This document shows positions 27,401 through 35,800 of a stretch of DNA of 38,959 bases, one piece after another (the stretch's first letter is position 1; each line of letters opens with the position of its first letter). The position numbers were made by a program, and so were the translations under genes. Source of the stretch: Nitrosomonadales bacterium (GTDB taxonomy: Bacteria; Pseudomonadota; Gammaproteobacteria; Burkholderiales; Methylophilaceae); contig JAHEAL010000005.1 in NCBI GenBank assembly GCA_024642775.1, positions 33,472 to 72,430 of the forward strand. Direction: 5' to 3'. The notes beneath the pieces were generated by a model. That model did not search any database, was not told the DNA's origin, and was given only the letters and a program-made list of their open reading frames with translations.

Positions 27401-28247
27401 CATTGATTGGACGCCTTTTTTTAAAACTTGGGATTTGGCTGGACGATACCCTGATATATTAAAAGATGATGTTGTGGGAGAAACAGCGACCCAATTATTT
27501 AATGACGCTAATCAAATGCTTACAAAAGTTATTAATGATCGAAGATTAAAAGTACATGCTGTAGTAGGTTTTTGTAGAGCAAATACAGTTGGGGATGATA
27601 TAAACATCATGAATGAAAAATATGAAAATATTTTTACCTTTCATACATTAAGACAGCAGACTGAAAAGCCGGTAATAAATAATAAACCCAAGCCTAATAT
27701 CTCACTGAGTGACTTTATTGCTCCCAAAGAAAAAAATATAGATGATTACATTGGTATGTTTGCCGTTACCGCCGGAGATGGAGGGAGCTATTATTTAGAA
27801 AAATTTGAAAAAGATAAAGATGATTATAGCTCCATTATGATGAAAGCGATCATGGATAGATTGGCTGAAGCTTGTGCTGAGTACATGCACTTACGGGTAA
27901 GGAAAGATCTTTGGGGTTACGATTCAGATGAAAAGTTAAGTAATGAAGAGTTAATTAAAGAAGGTTATAAAGGCATAAGGCCAGCACCTGGATACCCTGC
28001 TTGCCCAGAGCATTCGATTAAAACCAATATTTTTAAGTATTTGGCCACTGATGAAATTGGTATGAGTCTTACTGAAAGCTTTGCAATGATTCCTGCTTCA
28101 TCAGTCTCAGGCTTTTATTTCTCACATCCTGAGTCGACATATTTTAGTGTAGATAAAATAGATGAGGATCAGGTAGAAGATTTTGCAAAACGGTCCAAAA
28201 TTGAAATGGATTTAGCTCGACGTTTACTTTCAAGTAATATAAGGTAA
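24495..28247 (+). CDS. metH: cobalamin-dependent methionine synthase
   Basis: MetH transfers the methyl group of 5-methyltetrahydrofolate through cobalamin to homocysteine. The 1250-residue protein has all four modules: homocysteine-binding ([14 protein letters not shown] near residue 20; zinc ligands in GLNCALGA and [10 protein letters not shown]), folate-binding ([18 protein letters not shown]), B12-binding (DVHDIGKNI, with the axial His motif DxHxxG at about residues 783-788) and the C-terminal AdoMet reactivation domain ([15 protein letters not shown]). Start ATG 24495; the ribosome site is weak. The gap before it (42 bases) has no room for a cobalamin riboswitch. mpl follows 5 bases after the stop. 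Confidence 0.98.
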   Translation: MTNPFDNIELYLKDALSKRIMIMDGAMGTMIQQHKFSESDYRGERFKAFKAPEGQRELFLKGNNELLSITQPNVIQKIHEDYLAAGSDIIETNTFGANSVAQEDYFMADLVKEMNTESVRLAKEAAQKFSTPDKPRFVAGAIGPTPKTASISPDVNDPGARNINFDQLVASYSEQTEVLIDAGADIILIETVFDTLNCKAAIFAVQSVFEAKNKKLPIMISGTVTDASGRILSGQTVTAFWNSIRHAKPLTIGLNCALGAALMRPYAEELSNIADTNVCIYPNAGLPNPMSDTGFDEKPHDTSELLKEFAESGFVNVAGGCCGTTPEHIKAIANSLKEIEPRKIPVVEKKMYLSGLEPMVIGDKELFINVGERTNVTGSRVFAKLIIDEKYEEAVSVARQQVENGAQIIDINMDEGMLDAEKAMTTFLNLIASEPDISRVPIMVDSSKWSVIECALKCIQGKPIVNSISLKEGEQEFIRQAKACLKYGAAVIVMAFDESGQADTYQRKIEICERAYLVLRDKVNFPVEDIIFDPNIFAIATGIPEHNNYAVDFIEATKWIKDNLPHAKVSGGVSNVSFSFRGNEAAREAIHTVFLNHAIKNGMTMGIVNAGMIGVIDDLSDDLKRIVEDVVLNRTEDATDQMIEIAGSLQGKKKEKDTNEWRGNEQNPISVEKKIEYALIHGITNFIEEDTELARIKICSSGGRPINVIEGPLMDGMNVVGDLFAEGKMFLPQVVKSARVMKQAVAHLIPFIEEEKEAEEARTGKKSKPKGKMLIATVKGDVHDIGKNIVSVVLQCNNFEVVNMGVMVPCAEILTKAKEENVDIIGLSGLITPSLEEMAHVASEMQRDPYFRSVKMPLLIGGATTSRAHTAVKIAPNYEGPVVHVTDASRSVSVMQSLMSSESKKQYIDNLNEDYEKVRDLHSKKRGPKYLSLDVARQNKFKLDFKPNKPKFIGKRVFKNINLEELRDFIDWTPFFKTWDLAGRYPDILKDDVVGETATQLFNDANQMLTKVINDRRLKVHAVVGFCRANTVGDDINIMNEKYENIFTFHTLRQQTEKPVINNKPKPNISLSDFIAPKEKNIDDYIGMFAVTAGDGGSYYLEKFEKDKDDYSSIMMKAIMDRLAEACAEYMHLRVRKDLWGYDSDEKLSNEELIKEGYKGIRPAPGYPACPEHSIKTNIFKYLATDEIGMSLTESFAMIPASSVSGFYFSHPESTYFSVDKIDEDQVEDFAKRSKIEMDLARRLLSSNIR

Positions 28248-28252
28248 AGCTT

Positions 28253-29608
28253 ATGCATATCCATGTATTAGGCATCTGCGGAACATTTATGGCAGGAATT
28301 GCTTCTATCGCAAAAGAACTTGGCCATAAAGTAACGGGTTGCGATCAGAATGTATACCCACCCATGTCAATTTTTTTAGATTCACTTGAGGTGGAGGTTA
28401 CCGAGGGTTATAAAAAAGATCAAATTTCAAAAAAACCTGATTTGTTTATCATTGGGAATGTGATAAGTCGCGGTAATGAGTTAATGGAAGAGATTCTTGA
28501 TCAAAATCTAGCATACCAATCAGGGCCGGAGTGGCTGTATTCCAATGTACTTAGAAACAAATGGGTTATTGCTGTTTCAGGTACTCATGGTAAAACAACA
28601 ACATCTTCAATGATTAATTGGATTTTGTCAGATCAAAATTATGACCCAGGATTTTTAATTGGTGGAATACCCGGAAATTTTAAGACAAGTAGTCAACTAT
28701 CAAAATCCGATTCCCCATTTTTTGTTATTGAAGCAGATGAATATGACACGGCTTTTTTTGATAAGCGATCTAAATTTGTTCATTATCATCCAAAAACATT
28801 AGTCATTAATAATATTGAATTTGATCATGCGGATATCTTTGAAAATATAGACCAAATAAAAAAACACTTCCATCAATTGATAAGAACAATTCCAAGCATT
28901 GGAAAAGTAATTGCTAATAAACAAGATAAAAATATAGAAACTTTATTAACTCAGGGAGTATGGTCTGAATTGGATTTTTTTAACACGATTGAATCATGGC
29001 ACCATAAAAAAGAAGATAATAAAAACCATATCTATAAACAAGATAAATTGTTGGGAGAGTTGAAATGGGATTTAATGGGTGAATACAATGTCCATAATGC
29101 ATTAGCAGCTATAGCTGCAGTAAGTCATGTTGGGGTATCTCCAAATGATGCTATCAATTCATTAAAAAGTTTCAAGAATACAACCAGAAGGATGCAATTA
29201 ATATTTCAGTCTGAAGAGATCAGAATTTATGATGATTTTGCCCATCACCCAACAGCAATAAAATCTGTTATTGAAGCCTTTAAGCAAAAATATCCAGAAG
29301 AAAAATCATTAATCGTTTTAGATCCTAGATCAAATACGATGAAAAGAGGGGATCTAAAAGAAGATTTAAAAAGGACATTAGAAATGGCCGATGCGGTAAC
29401 CATATTTTCAAAAAACTTGATGTGGGATATTACCTCGGTGAAAACTGATAAGAATAATATTTCATTAATTTCTGATCAAGTGGAAAACATATTTGAATTC
29501 ATTAAAAATAATCAATCAAAATTTAATAATATTATTATGCTCAGTAATGGAAGCTTTGATGGTTTAACCAAAAAGATTACAGATTATTTTGAAAATGAAA
29601 AAAAATAA
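28253..29608 (+). CDS. mpl: UDP-N-acetylmuramate:L-alanyl-gamma-D-glutamyl-meso-DAP ligase
   Basis: Mpl recycles peptidoglycan by joining the murein tripeptide to UDP-MurNAc. The 451-residue protein opens with HIHVLGICGTFMAGIA, which marks Mpl within the Mur ligase family, has the P-loop SGTHGKTTTSSM (residues about 109-120), the carbamoylated-Lys region FVIEADEYDTAFFDKRSKF, and the C-terminal domain with IYDDFAHHPTAIK and DPRSNTMKRG. It follows metH by 5 bases and overlaps the tonB-like gene by 14 bases. Confidence 0.96.
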   Translation: MHIHVLGICGTFMAGIASIAKELGHKVTGCDQNVYPPMSIFLDSLEVEVTEGYKKDQISKKPDLFIIGNVISRGNELMEEILDQNLAYQSGPEWLYSNVLRNKWVIAVSGTHGKTTTSSMINWILSDQNYDPGFLIGGIPGNFKTSSQLSKSDSPFFVIEADEYDTAFFDKRSKFVHYHPKTLVINNIEFDHADIFENIDQIKKHFHQLIRTIPSIGKVIANKQDKNIETLLTQGVWSELDFFNTIESWHHKKEDNKNHIYKQDKLLGELKWDLMGEYNVHNALAAIAAVSHVGVSPNDAINSLKSFKNTTRRMQLIFQSEEIRIYDDFAHHPTAIKSVIEAFKQKYPEEKSLIVLDPRSNTMKRGDLKEDLKRTLEMADAVTIFSKNLMWDITSVKTDKNNISLISDQVENIFEFIKNNQSKFNNIIMLSNGSFDGLTKKITDYFENEKK

Positions 29609-30323
29609 TATAACTTACCTTACTTTTTTCGTTATTTTATCGTTTTTGATACACGCAGTTATTATTACGTCCTTTAATTTTAAGACAGTAAGAATAAAAC
29701 AAAATGAATTAACGGTAGATATTATCAGTATAGAAAAAAAAATTGATACCAGTGAGGCAATAATTCCTGAAACAAAAGATCAAATTAAGGAAGTTAGAGC
29801 AGCGAAAGTAATTGAAAAAAATATAAAAACTAAGGTAACTCCAGAAAGAAAACTGACCACCGAGACTAAAGAGAAAGAGCTGTCACCGCCGATAAAAGTC
29901 GAGCCAAAAAGAATCATAGTAGATCAAGAATTTATACAGTCACAAATTTCTAAGCAACTCAATAAAAAACAAAAGAAAAACAGATCAAAATTAATAACCA
30001 ATAAAACAACGGAACGAGATTATGCCTCCTACTATCAAGTTTGGAAAAGTAAAGTTGAGAAAATTGGAGCGCTCAATTATCCGAAAGCGGCAAGGAATGG
30101 ATTATCAGAATCTCTGATAATGACTGTCACTTTATCGCAAGATGGAAATATCATTGACATATCGATTAATAAAACTTCTGGGGTAAAAGATTTGGATGAG
30201 GCCGCAATAAATATTGTAAAATTAGGAGCGCCTTATGCCTCATTCCCAGAAAAAATTAAAGATGAGGTGGACACTCTTGAAATCAGAAGAGTATGGCGAT
30301 TTACAAATAATTTAGGTCAATAG
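29595..30323 (+). CDS. TonB family energy-transducing protein
   Basis: A 242-residue protein: N-terminal membrane anchor (ITYLTFFVILSFLIHAVIITSF, about residues 5-26), a Lys/Glu-rich periplasmic spacer with EVRAAKVIEKN and PPIKVEPKR segments, and a C-terminal TonB_C domain (about 160-240) with YPKAARNGLSESLIMTVTLSQDG, SGVKDLDEAAINIVKLG and LEIRRVWRF. TonB couples the proton motive force to outer-membrane receptors. The start at ATG 29595 is inside the mpl end; TTG 29589 would add two residues. No exbB/exbD or receptor is next to it, so its partner is outside the window, or it is a TonB-like envelope protein. Confidence 0.9.
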   Translation: MKKNNITYLTFFVILSFLIHAVIITSFNFKTVRIKQNELTVDIISIEKKIDTSEAIIPETKDQIKEVRAAKVIEKNIKTKVTPERKLTTETKEKELSPPIKVEPKRIIVDQEFIQSQISKQLNKKQKKNRSKLITNKTTERDYASYYQVWKSKVEKIGALNYPKAARNGLSESLIMTVTLSQDGNIIDISINKTSGVKDLDEAAINIVKLGAPYASFPEKIKDEVDTLEIRRVWRFTNNLGQ

Positions 30324-30324
30324 G

Positions 30325-30639
30325 ATGACAGATCAATATTATCAATATCATGTATTTATTTGTTTAAATGAGAGAGAAGATGGCGCGCAATGCTGTAGTC
30401 AATTTGGCGCTAATAAAATTTTTGATTATATGAAACAAAAAATTAAACAATTAAACCTTCGTGGAAAAGGTTTAGTTAGAATTAATCGGTCTGGATGTTT
30501 TGATCGCTGCGAATCAGGTCCATTATTGGTAATATACCCAGACGCAGTTTGGTATCAATTTATCGATGAGTCAGATATTGATGAGATAGTCGATTCACAT
30601 ATACTAAATAAAAAAGTTGTAAAACGTCTGCTAGTCTAA
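30325..30639 (+). CDS. thioredoxin-like [2Fe-2S] ferredoxin
   Basis: A 104-residue protein with the cysteine arrangement of thioredoxin-like [2Fe-2S] ferredoxins: Cys13 (FICLNERED), Cys23/24 (AQCCSQF), Cys58 and Cys62 (SGCFDRCESGP). The pattern is C-x~9-C-x~34-C-x3-C. The cluster likely has an electron-transfer or sensing role that is not known; the family is often adjacent to unrelated housekeeping genes. It starts one base after the tonB-like stop and overlaps the convergent HIT gene by 9 bases. Confidence 0.88.
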   Translation: MTDQYYQYHVFICLNEREDGAQCCSQFGANKIFDYMKQKIKQLNLRGKGLVRINRSGCFDRCESGPLLVIYPDAVWYQFIDESDIDEIVDSHILNKKVVKRLLV

Positions 30640-31044
30640 TACTTCAGCAAGTTGCTTTTTGATCGCCAAGATTTCATCATATGAATTATTAAAAATATTA
30701 TTTCTTTTTTTGCTATCCCATATTGAATTTGGATAAAAATTATCATCTTTGAACCTCGATATAATGTGCCAATGGATATGAGGGGTAATATTACCTAATG
30801 AAGCCAAATTGATTTTGTGAGGATCAAAAACGTCTATTAATATTTTCTCAGTCGTATTAATTATGGAATACATCATTTCCCTTAAAGTATCATCCAGTTG
30901 GCTCATTTCTTTAACATGATCGATTATGTCTAATCGAACATAACCACGAATATTTTGATCATCAATCAAACATAGCCTAAAAGTTTTATCTGACCAAAGT
31001 ATGGGGTATTTATTTTCGAAACAGATGGAGCAGTCTTTAAACAA
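30631..31044 (-). CDS. HIT family protein
   Basis: A 137-residue histidine-triad protein with the signature HIHWHIISRF (His89, His91, His93), here the H-x-H-x-H form, within a fold that begins CSICFENKYPILWSD. HIT proteins hydrolyse or transfer nucleotide phosphoesters such as adenosine phosphoramidates. It overlaps nadA upstream by 8 bases and is probably its operon partner. Its substrate is not apparent. Confidence 0.9.
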   Translation of the reverse strand: MFKDCSICFENKYPILWSDKTFRLCLIDDQNIRGYVRLDIIDHVKEMSQLDDTLREMMYSIINTTEKILIDVFDPHKINLASLGNITPHIHWHIISRFKDDNFYPNSIWDSKKRNNIFNNSYDEILAIKKQLAEVLD

Positions 31045-32134
31045 CTTGCATCATCCGGTCGAGAGCAATTTTTGCTGATTTAGCTATAGCTTCAGGAACA
31101 ATAATCTCATTAACAATATTATTATTTTCAAGATTTTCTAGAACCCAAGCTAAATGTTGTGGATCAATTCTAGCCATAGTAGAACATTCACAGATAACAT
31201 GTGACATGAATTTAACCATCTTATCTTCTTTAATCATTTCATTGGCAAGACGATTAACTAAATTTAGCTCTGTCCCAACGAGCCACTTTGTTCCAGAGTC
31301 TGAGTTTTTAATTGTATTTAAAATAAACTCTGTAGAGCCGACAAAATCGGAATTACTGCAAACTTCAAAAGGAGATTCGGGGTGGGATATAACAATGCCA
31401 TCAGGGTGATCCGACCTAAATTTTTTAATATGATCTAGGCGAAACATTTGGTGAACAGCACAATGCCCCTTCCATAGTAGAATCTTAGCTTTGGTGATTT
31501 GTTCTTTAGTTAAGCCACCAAGGGGCAGGTCTGGATCCCAAACAACCATTTCATCAAGATTAATTCCCATTTTAAAGCCAGTCCAACGTCCTAAGTTTTG
31601 ATCAGGAAAAAATAGTACCTTTTCCTTACTTTTAAAAGCCCATTCTAAAATTTTTGGGGCATTAGTAGAGGTGCAAACAATCCCATCATGATCGCCACAA
31701 AAGGCTTTAAGATCAGCAGCTGAATTAATATAGGTAATTGGCGTAATGGTTTGGTCAAAATTAAGGACTTTATTTAATTCTCGATAGGATCTTTCAACTT
31801 TCTGGAGATCGGCCATGTCAGCCATTTGGCAACCGGCAGACAAATCAGGAAGAATAGTAACCTGGTCGGATCTCGATAGAATATTAGAAACCTCAGCCAT
31901 AAAGTGAACGCCTAAGAAAATAATATATTTTGCGTCAAGTGCTTGAGTATATTGAGCAAGCTTAAGGGAGTCTCCAGTATAGTCGGCATGTCTATAGACA
32001 GATTCATTTTGATAGTGATGACCCAGTATTATTAAGCTATCTTTTAAATTTCTTTTAGAATTTAATATTCTTTCTTGACACTTTTCGTCGGTGTTATGTT
32101 GATGGCGATCAAATTGAATTACAGTTTCATTCAT
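31037..32134 (-). CDS. nadA: quinolinate synthase A
   Basis: NadA condenses iminoaspartate and dihydroxyacetone phosphate to quinolinate, the first pyridine intermediate of de novo NAD synthesis. The 365-residue protein shows LGHHYQNE (about 38-45), PDLSAGCQMADMAD with Cys102, FCGDHDGIVCTSTNAP, FFPDQNLGRWTG and ICECSTMARIDP near the C-terminus; three of these cysteines hold a [4Fe-4S] cluster. It overlaps both neighbours by 8 bases (nudB-like upstream, HIT downstream). No nadB or nadC is in the window. Confidence 0.97.
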   Translation of the reverse strand: MNETVIQFDRHQHNTDEKCQERILNSKRNLKDSLIILGHHYQNESVYRHADYTGDSLKLAQYTQALDAKYIIFLGVHFMAEVSNILSRSDQVTILPDLSAGCQMADMADLQKVERSYRELNKVLNFDQTITPITYINSAADLKAFCGDHDGIVCTSTNAPKILEWAFKSKEKVLFFPDQNLGRWTGFKMGINLDEMVVWDPDLPLGGLTKEQITKAKILLWKGHCAVHQMFRLDHIKKFRSDHPDGIVISHPESPFEVCSNSDFVGSTEFILNTIKNSDSGTKWLVGTELNLVNRLANEMIKEDKMVKFMSHVICECSTMARIDPQHLAWVLENLENNNIVNEIIVPEAIAKSAKIALDRMMQVV

Positions 32135-32564
32135 ATATATTTTTAAAATTAATTAATGCATTACGATTAGTCCATGAGAAAACTTTTTTGATAGCCTCTT
32201 CAATGCTAACCCATTGATATTTCAGATGTTCATCTTTATTTAAAACAATATTTTCTTCTTTTTTTAATTGTAAGGCAAACAAGTGTTCGATATTGGTGAA
32301 TACGTTATCAGAATATCTTGGCCGCCATTCAGGAAAGATTTGATATTGACTTGTATCTAATAATGAAAAAAAATGATGTTTGTTGGCATCAAGGCCAGTT
32401 TCTTCCATTATTTCTCGGATTGCACATTCCCTAGGATTTTCATTTACCTCAATACTTCCAGTGATAGATTGCCAATATAATGGATTATCCTTTCGTTGCA
32501 ATAAGAGAATTCCTCCACCTTTTACATAGATAATTGATTGTGTTGAGATAGGTATTTTTTTCAA
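32127..32564 (-). CDS. nudB: dihydroneopterin triphosphate diphosphatase (Nudix)
   Basis: A 145-residue Nudix hydrolase. The Nudix box is complete: G-x5-E-x7-REIMEETGL (GSIEVNE at about residues 36-42 onward, REIMEETGL at 50-58). N-terminal GGILLLQRKDNPLYWQSITGS and the C-terminal KYQWVSIEEAIKKVFSWTNRNAL are typical of NudB, which removes pyrophosphate from dihydroneopterin triphosphate in folate synthesis. It is 5 bases from ispH upstream and overlaps nadA. The Nudix fold is certain; the NudB substrate follows from similarity to E. coli NudB and is moderately sure. Confidence 0.85.
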   Translation of the reverse strand: MKKIPISTQSIIYVKGGGILLLQRKDNPLYWQSITGSIEVNENPRECAIREIMEETGLDANKHHFFSLLDTSQYQIFPEWRPRYSDNVFTNIEHLFALQLKKEENIVLNKDEHLKYQWVSIEEAIKKVFSWTNRNALINFKNIYE

Positions 32565-32568
32565 ATTT

Positions 32569-33504
32569 TTAAATTTTGGGTAGTTTGAATATTATATTTT
32601 CTTTTACGCCATTAAATTCATTAATCTTTATGTTTGTTAAAGATGCGATTCTTTCAATGATTGATTTTATTAGCTCTTCAGGAGCTGACGCACCCCCTGT
32701 TAAAAGCACCTCTTTTTTATTATTAAACCATTCAGATTTGATGGACTTAGGACTGTCAACAAGATAGCTTTCAATATTTTTTTTATCTCCAAGCTCCTTG
32801 AGTCTATTTGAGTTTGAACTGTTATTCGATCCAACAACAATTAGTAATTCTGCCTTATCTAATTGATTATTGACTGCGTCTTGTCTATTTTGAGTTGCAT
32901 AACAAATATCATCAGCTTTTGGTCCTTTTATATTAGGAAAAACAGTGATTAATTTTGAGATGATATTTCTTGTTTCATCTAAAGAAAGTGTTGTTTGCGT
33001 TACGTAAGCGAGTTTATCTTTATTTTTTACTTTAATTTTTTTAATATCACTTTCATTTTCAACTAAAAACATTTTTGCTGACTCAGCCTCTTGACCAAGC
33101 GTTCCCTCAACTTCAGGATGCCCTTTATGCCCAATCATGATTATTTCATAATCATTATTTAAATAATGATTAACTTCATTATGAACTTTAGTTACTAGTG
33201 GACAAGTGGCATCAATAGGTTTAAGTTGATACTGTTTACTTTCTTCACGTATTTTTTTTGAAACACCGTGGGCACTGAAAATAACATGTGAGTTCATTGG
33301 AATTTCATCAATATTATCAGTAAAAATAGCTCCCTTCTTTTTAAGATTTTCAATAACGAATTTGTTGTGGACAACTTCATGTCTCACATATATGGGGGGG
33401 CCATATTTCTCGATAGATTTTTCAACAATTTCAATTGCCCTAACAACACCCGCACAAAACCCTCTTGGATTTGCTAAATTTATATTAATTATTTTTTTGG
33501 TCAT
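32569..33504 (-). CDS. ispH: 4-hydroxy-3-methylbut-2-enyl diphosphate reductase
   Basis: IspH (LytB) performs the last step of the MEP isoprenoid pathway, giving IPP and DMAPP. The 311-residue protein has all cluster cysteines: Cys17 (PRGFCAGV), a Cys in DATCPLVTKVHNEV and a Cys in DDICYATQNRQ. Supporting motifs are RHEVVHNKFV, SAHGVS, GHKGHPEVEGT, VVGSNNSSNSNRL and TGGASAPEELI. It starts 14 bases after lysA on the same strand. Confidence 0.97.
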   Translation of the reverse strand: MTKKIININLANPRGFCAGVVRAIEIVEKSIEKYGPPIYVRHEVVHNKFVIENLKKKGAIFTDNIDEIPMNSHVIFSAHGVSKKIREESKQYQLKPIDATCPLVTKVHNEVNHYLNNDYEIIMIGHKGHPEVEGTLGQEAESAKMFLVENESDIKKIKVKNKDKLAYVTQTTLSLDETRNIISKLITVFPNIKGPKADDICYATQNRQDAVNNQLDKAELLIVVGSNNSSNSNRLKELGDKKNIESYLVDSPKSIKSEWFNNKKEVLLTGGASAPEELIKSIIERIASLTNIKINEFNGVKENIIFKLPKI

Positions 33505-33518
33505 TAGTGAATATAAAA

Positions 33519-34775
33519 CTATGTATTTAAATGTTTTATTTCGTGCTTAATTAAATCTTCAAAAGATTCTCTATCTCTGATTAAGGTAAATTGATCGTTA
33601 TTTACCATTACCTCAGATATTCTAGGCCTGCTGTTGTAATTTGAACTCATTGAAAAACCATAAGCTCCGGCATCTAGGATAGCTATTAGATCATTTTCAT
33701 CAGCTGTTAATAATCTATCCTCTGCCAGGAAGTCTCCAGTTTCGCAAATTGGCCCAACAATATCAAATTTATTATTCGGTTCGTTTTGATTGGTTAGATT
33801 TATAACATCGTGGTGGGCATTATACAATGCAGGTCTCATGAGGTCATTCATGGCAGCATCCACAATAATAAAGTTTTTATGGTTAGATTTTTTAATATAC
33901 TCAACTTTAGTTAGAAGAAGTCCTGACTTTCCGACTAAAAGTCTGCCGGGCTCAAGAATAATTTTTTTATTATGTTTTTTAAGGTGCTTTGTGATCATGT
34001 CAGCATAATATTTTAGTGGGGAAATAACTTCGTTGTTATAGTCAATTCCAATGCCACCACCAATATCAATATGATCAATTTTTATATTATCTTTTTCAAG
34101 CGCATCTACAAGGGAAGAAATTTTTTTAAAAGCATCCTCAAAAGGAGAGAGGTCGGTTATTTGTGATCCAATATGACAATCAATTCCTGTAATTTTTATA
34201 TTGTTCAGCTTATTTGCATGTTGGTATAGAGCTAAGGCATTTTCTTCATTGATACCAAACTTATTATCTTTTAAGCCAGTAGAAATATAGGGGTGAGTTT
34301 TAGCATCTACATTAGGATTTACCCGAATGGATATTTTTGCAATAACTCCCATTTCTTTTGCAATTTTATTAATTCTAACTAGTTCATCTTCAGATTCAAC
34401 ATTGAATGCCAATATATTGCTTGATAACGCAAGTTGAATTTCCTCAAAGCTTTTTCCAACACCTGAGAAAACAACCTTCTCTGTATTATTATTTATTTGT
34501 TGTACCCTTTTTAGCTCGCCAGCAGAAACAATATCAAATCCACATCCCAAGTCATTAAAGATTTTCAAAATGGATAGGTTTGAGTTCGATTTGACGGCAA
34601 AGCAAATGAGGTGATTAATGTCTTTTAGCGCAGATTGCAATTCAGTGAGTTGCTTAATGATGTTGGATTTAGAATAAATATAACAAGGAGTTCCAAATTT
34701 ATCGGAAATCTCTTTTATGTTTACGTTTTCAATATAATAATTTGAATTCTTAGAATAGACTAAATCATTACTCAT
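33519..34775 (-). CDS. lysA: diaminopimelate decarboxylase
   Basis: LysA is the PLP enzyme that makes lysine from meso-diaminopimelate. The 418-residue protein from ATG 34775 begins MSNDLVYSKN. Visible: the PLP lysine in FAVKSNSN, the glycine loop CGFDIVSAGEL, DCHIGSQI, DIGGGIG, EPGRLLVG, GPICETGDFLAEDR and DAGAYGFSMSSNYNSRPR. I reject the upstream in-frame ATG at 34805 because it would lie inside lptM, and the LptM stop gives an 8-base overlap with this start. Confidence 0.96.
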   Translation of the reverse strand: MSNDLVYSKNSNYYIENVNIKEISDKFGTPCYIYSKSNIIKQLTELQSALKDINHLICFAVKSNSNLSILKIFNDLGCGFDIVSAGELKRVQQINNNTEKVVFSGVGKSFEEIQLALSSNILAFNVESEDELVRINKIAKEMGVIAKISIRVNPNVDAKTHPYISTGLKDNKFGINEENALALYQHANKLNNIKITGIDCHIGSQITDLSPFEDAFKKISSLVDALEKDNIKIDHIDIGGGIGIDYNNEVISPLKYYADMITKHLKKHNKKIILEPGRLLVGKSGLLLTKVEYIKKSNHKNFIIVDAAMNDLMRPALYNAHHDVINLTNQNEPNNKFDIVGPICETGDFLAEDRLLTADENDLIAILDAGAYGFSMSSNYNSRPRISEVMVNNDQFTLIRDRESFEDLIKHEIKHLNT

Positions 34776-34935
34776 CAACAGTTCCCGATGATTCATAGTC
34801 CTCATCTTGTGGCCTGGATTGATCAGCAGGCGTATTGTTTTCTAAAGGGTATTTTTCTTCAGGAATATACAAAGAGCCCTTCGTGCCGCAAGACTGGATA
34901 ATCAGGAGAAGTAGAATAAAGACTAATTTTTTCAT
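34768..34935 (-). CDS. lptM: LPS translocon maturation chaperone LptM (YifL-like) lipoprotein
   Basis: A 55-residue lipoprotein not noticed by a length cut-off: MKKLVFILLLLIIQSC is the signal with lipobox IIQSC (Cys16), followed by the family motif GTKGSLYIPEE and a short acidic, Pro-poor tail ending in Glu-Ser-Ser-Gly-Thr-Val-Asp-Glu. The Cys-Gly-x-Lys-Gly-x-Leu-Tyr-x-Pro pattern is that of YifL/LptM, which assists disulfide formation in LptD. LptM homologues commonly stand directly upstream of lysA in betaproteobacteria, as here (8-base overlap). It is 27 bases after the Gx gene. Confidence 0.9.
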   Translation of the reverse strand: MKKLVFILLLLIIQSCGTKGSLYIPEEKYPLENNTPADQSRPQDEDYESSGTVDE

Positions 34936-34962
34936 AATTAAATTTTACCACTTTTTTTTAAA

Positions 34963-35460
34963 TTAATTTGAAGATGTAATTACTTTGGTTAATACGTACG
35001 CATTGATTAGTGAAAAAATAAATCCGAAGAGTAAAAAGATAGGTAAAAGATAAAAAATACCATTATCAGGAATAATAAAAATTCTTACGATAATGAATTG
35101 ACCAATAATATGGCCTAAGGCTGAAAGAATACTAAATGAAAATAATGAAAAAAGATTCTTTGATAAAAATTTACAGAAATAGAGAAACAGAAGACTTATT
35201 AATGCCCCGAATAGACTTAAAAAAAACGAAGGGGTTAGGAATGTACCAAGAAGTAAGCTGGAAACAAAAACGCGAATAAGTGAAATATATACTGCAGATT
35301 GAAAGTTAAATTTAACAAAGGCGAAAAGAATAATAATGTTTGCTATTCCAGGTTTTACACCATAAATAGGGGAAGGTAAAAAAAATTCAAACATATTTAA
35401 AACAATGGCCAGTGCCGTTAATTTTGCAATTTGATGAATATTAATACGCTGTGGAGTCAT
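34963..35460 (-). CDS. Gx transporter family membrane protein (Hpre_diP_synt_I type)
   Basis: A 165-residue protein with about five membrane helices and the family signature GVKPGIANIIILFAFV (about residues 34-49) followed by LLGTFLTPSFFLSLFGALIS. It was once misnamed 'heptaprenyl diphosphate synthase component I'. It overlaps the NusG-II gene by 20 bases, and a pair of this kind beside apbE is reminiscent of the EetA/EetB components of flavin-based systems. Actual transport or scaffold function is not known. Confidence 0.85.
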   Translation of the reverse strand: MTPQRINIHQIAKLTALAIVLNMFEFFLPSPIYGVKPGIANIIILFAFVKFNFQSAVYISLIRVFVSSLLLGTFLTPSFFLSLFGALISLLFLYFCKFLSKNLFSLFSFSILSALGHIIGQFIIVRIFIIPDNGIFYLLPIFLLFGFIFSLINAYVLTKVITSSN

Positions 35461-35800
35461 GGGTTATATTGTTATCGTTTGATTTAATCGAAATTTTAGT
35501 TAAATTGGGCAAACAAAGAATAGACTGGTTTAGTTTCGAAATCCAACCTTGCATTATGCAGTATTGATTTTTGCATGATGATTTAACTACTCTCACTCGT
35601 CCGCTGTTGATTTCAATAGTAATTCCTTCAAGCTCAATTACTGACTTTGAAGAAAGTGAGTATTCTTTAGTTTGATTATTATTTTCAATACTTATAAAGC
35701 TTCCTGAAGGAACCCTATAAAAGTTTATGAAAATAAGAATAATAGAAAAAAAACAAATTATGAATATAACAAGATCTCCAGGTTTAAAAAGTTTGAACAT
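35441..35800 (-). CDS. membrane-anchored NusG domain II protein
   Basis: A 119-residue protein starting at ATG 35800 with AAGGA 8 bases upstream (an ATG at 35809 sits on the ribosome site itself). It has one N-terminal membrane helix (GDLVIFIICFFSIILIFINFY) and a small beta domain of NusG-II type outside: EYSLSSKSVIELEGITIEINSGRVRVVKSSCKNQYCIMQGWISKLNQSILCLPN. Three Cys (KSSCKNQYCIMQGW...LCLPN) are conserved features of this family. It overlaps apbE by 17 bases and Gx by 20, so all three are co-translated. Confidence 0.85.
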   Translation of the reverse strand: MFKLFKPGDLVIFIICFFSIILIFINFYRVPSGSFISIENNNQTKEYSLSSKSVIELEGITIEINSGRVRVVKSSCKNQYCIMQGWISKLNQSILCLPNLTKISIKSNDNNITHDSTAY

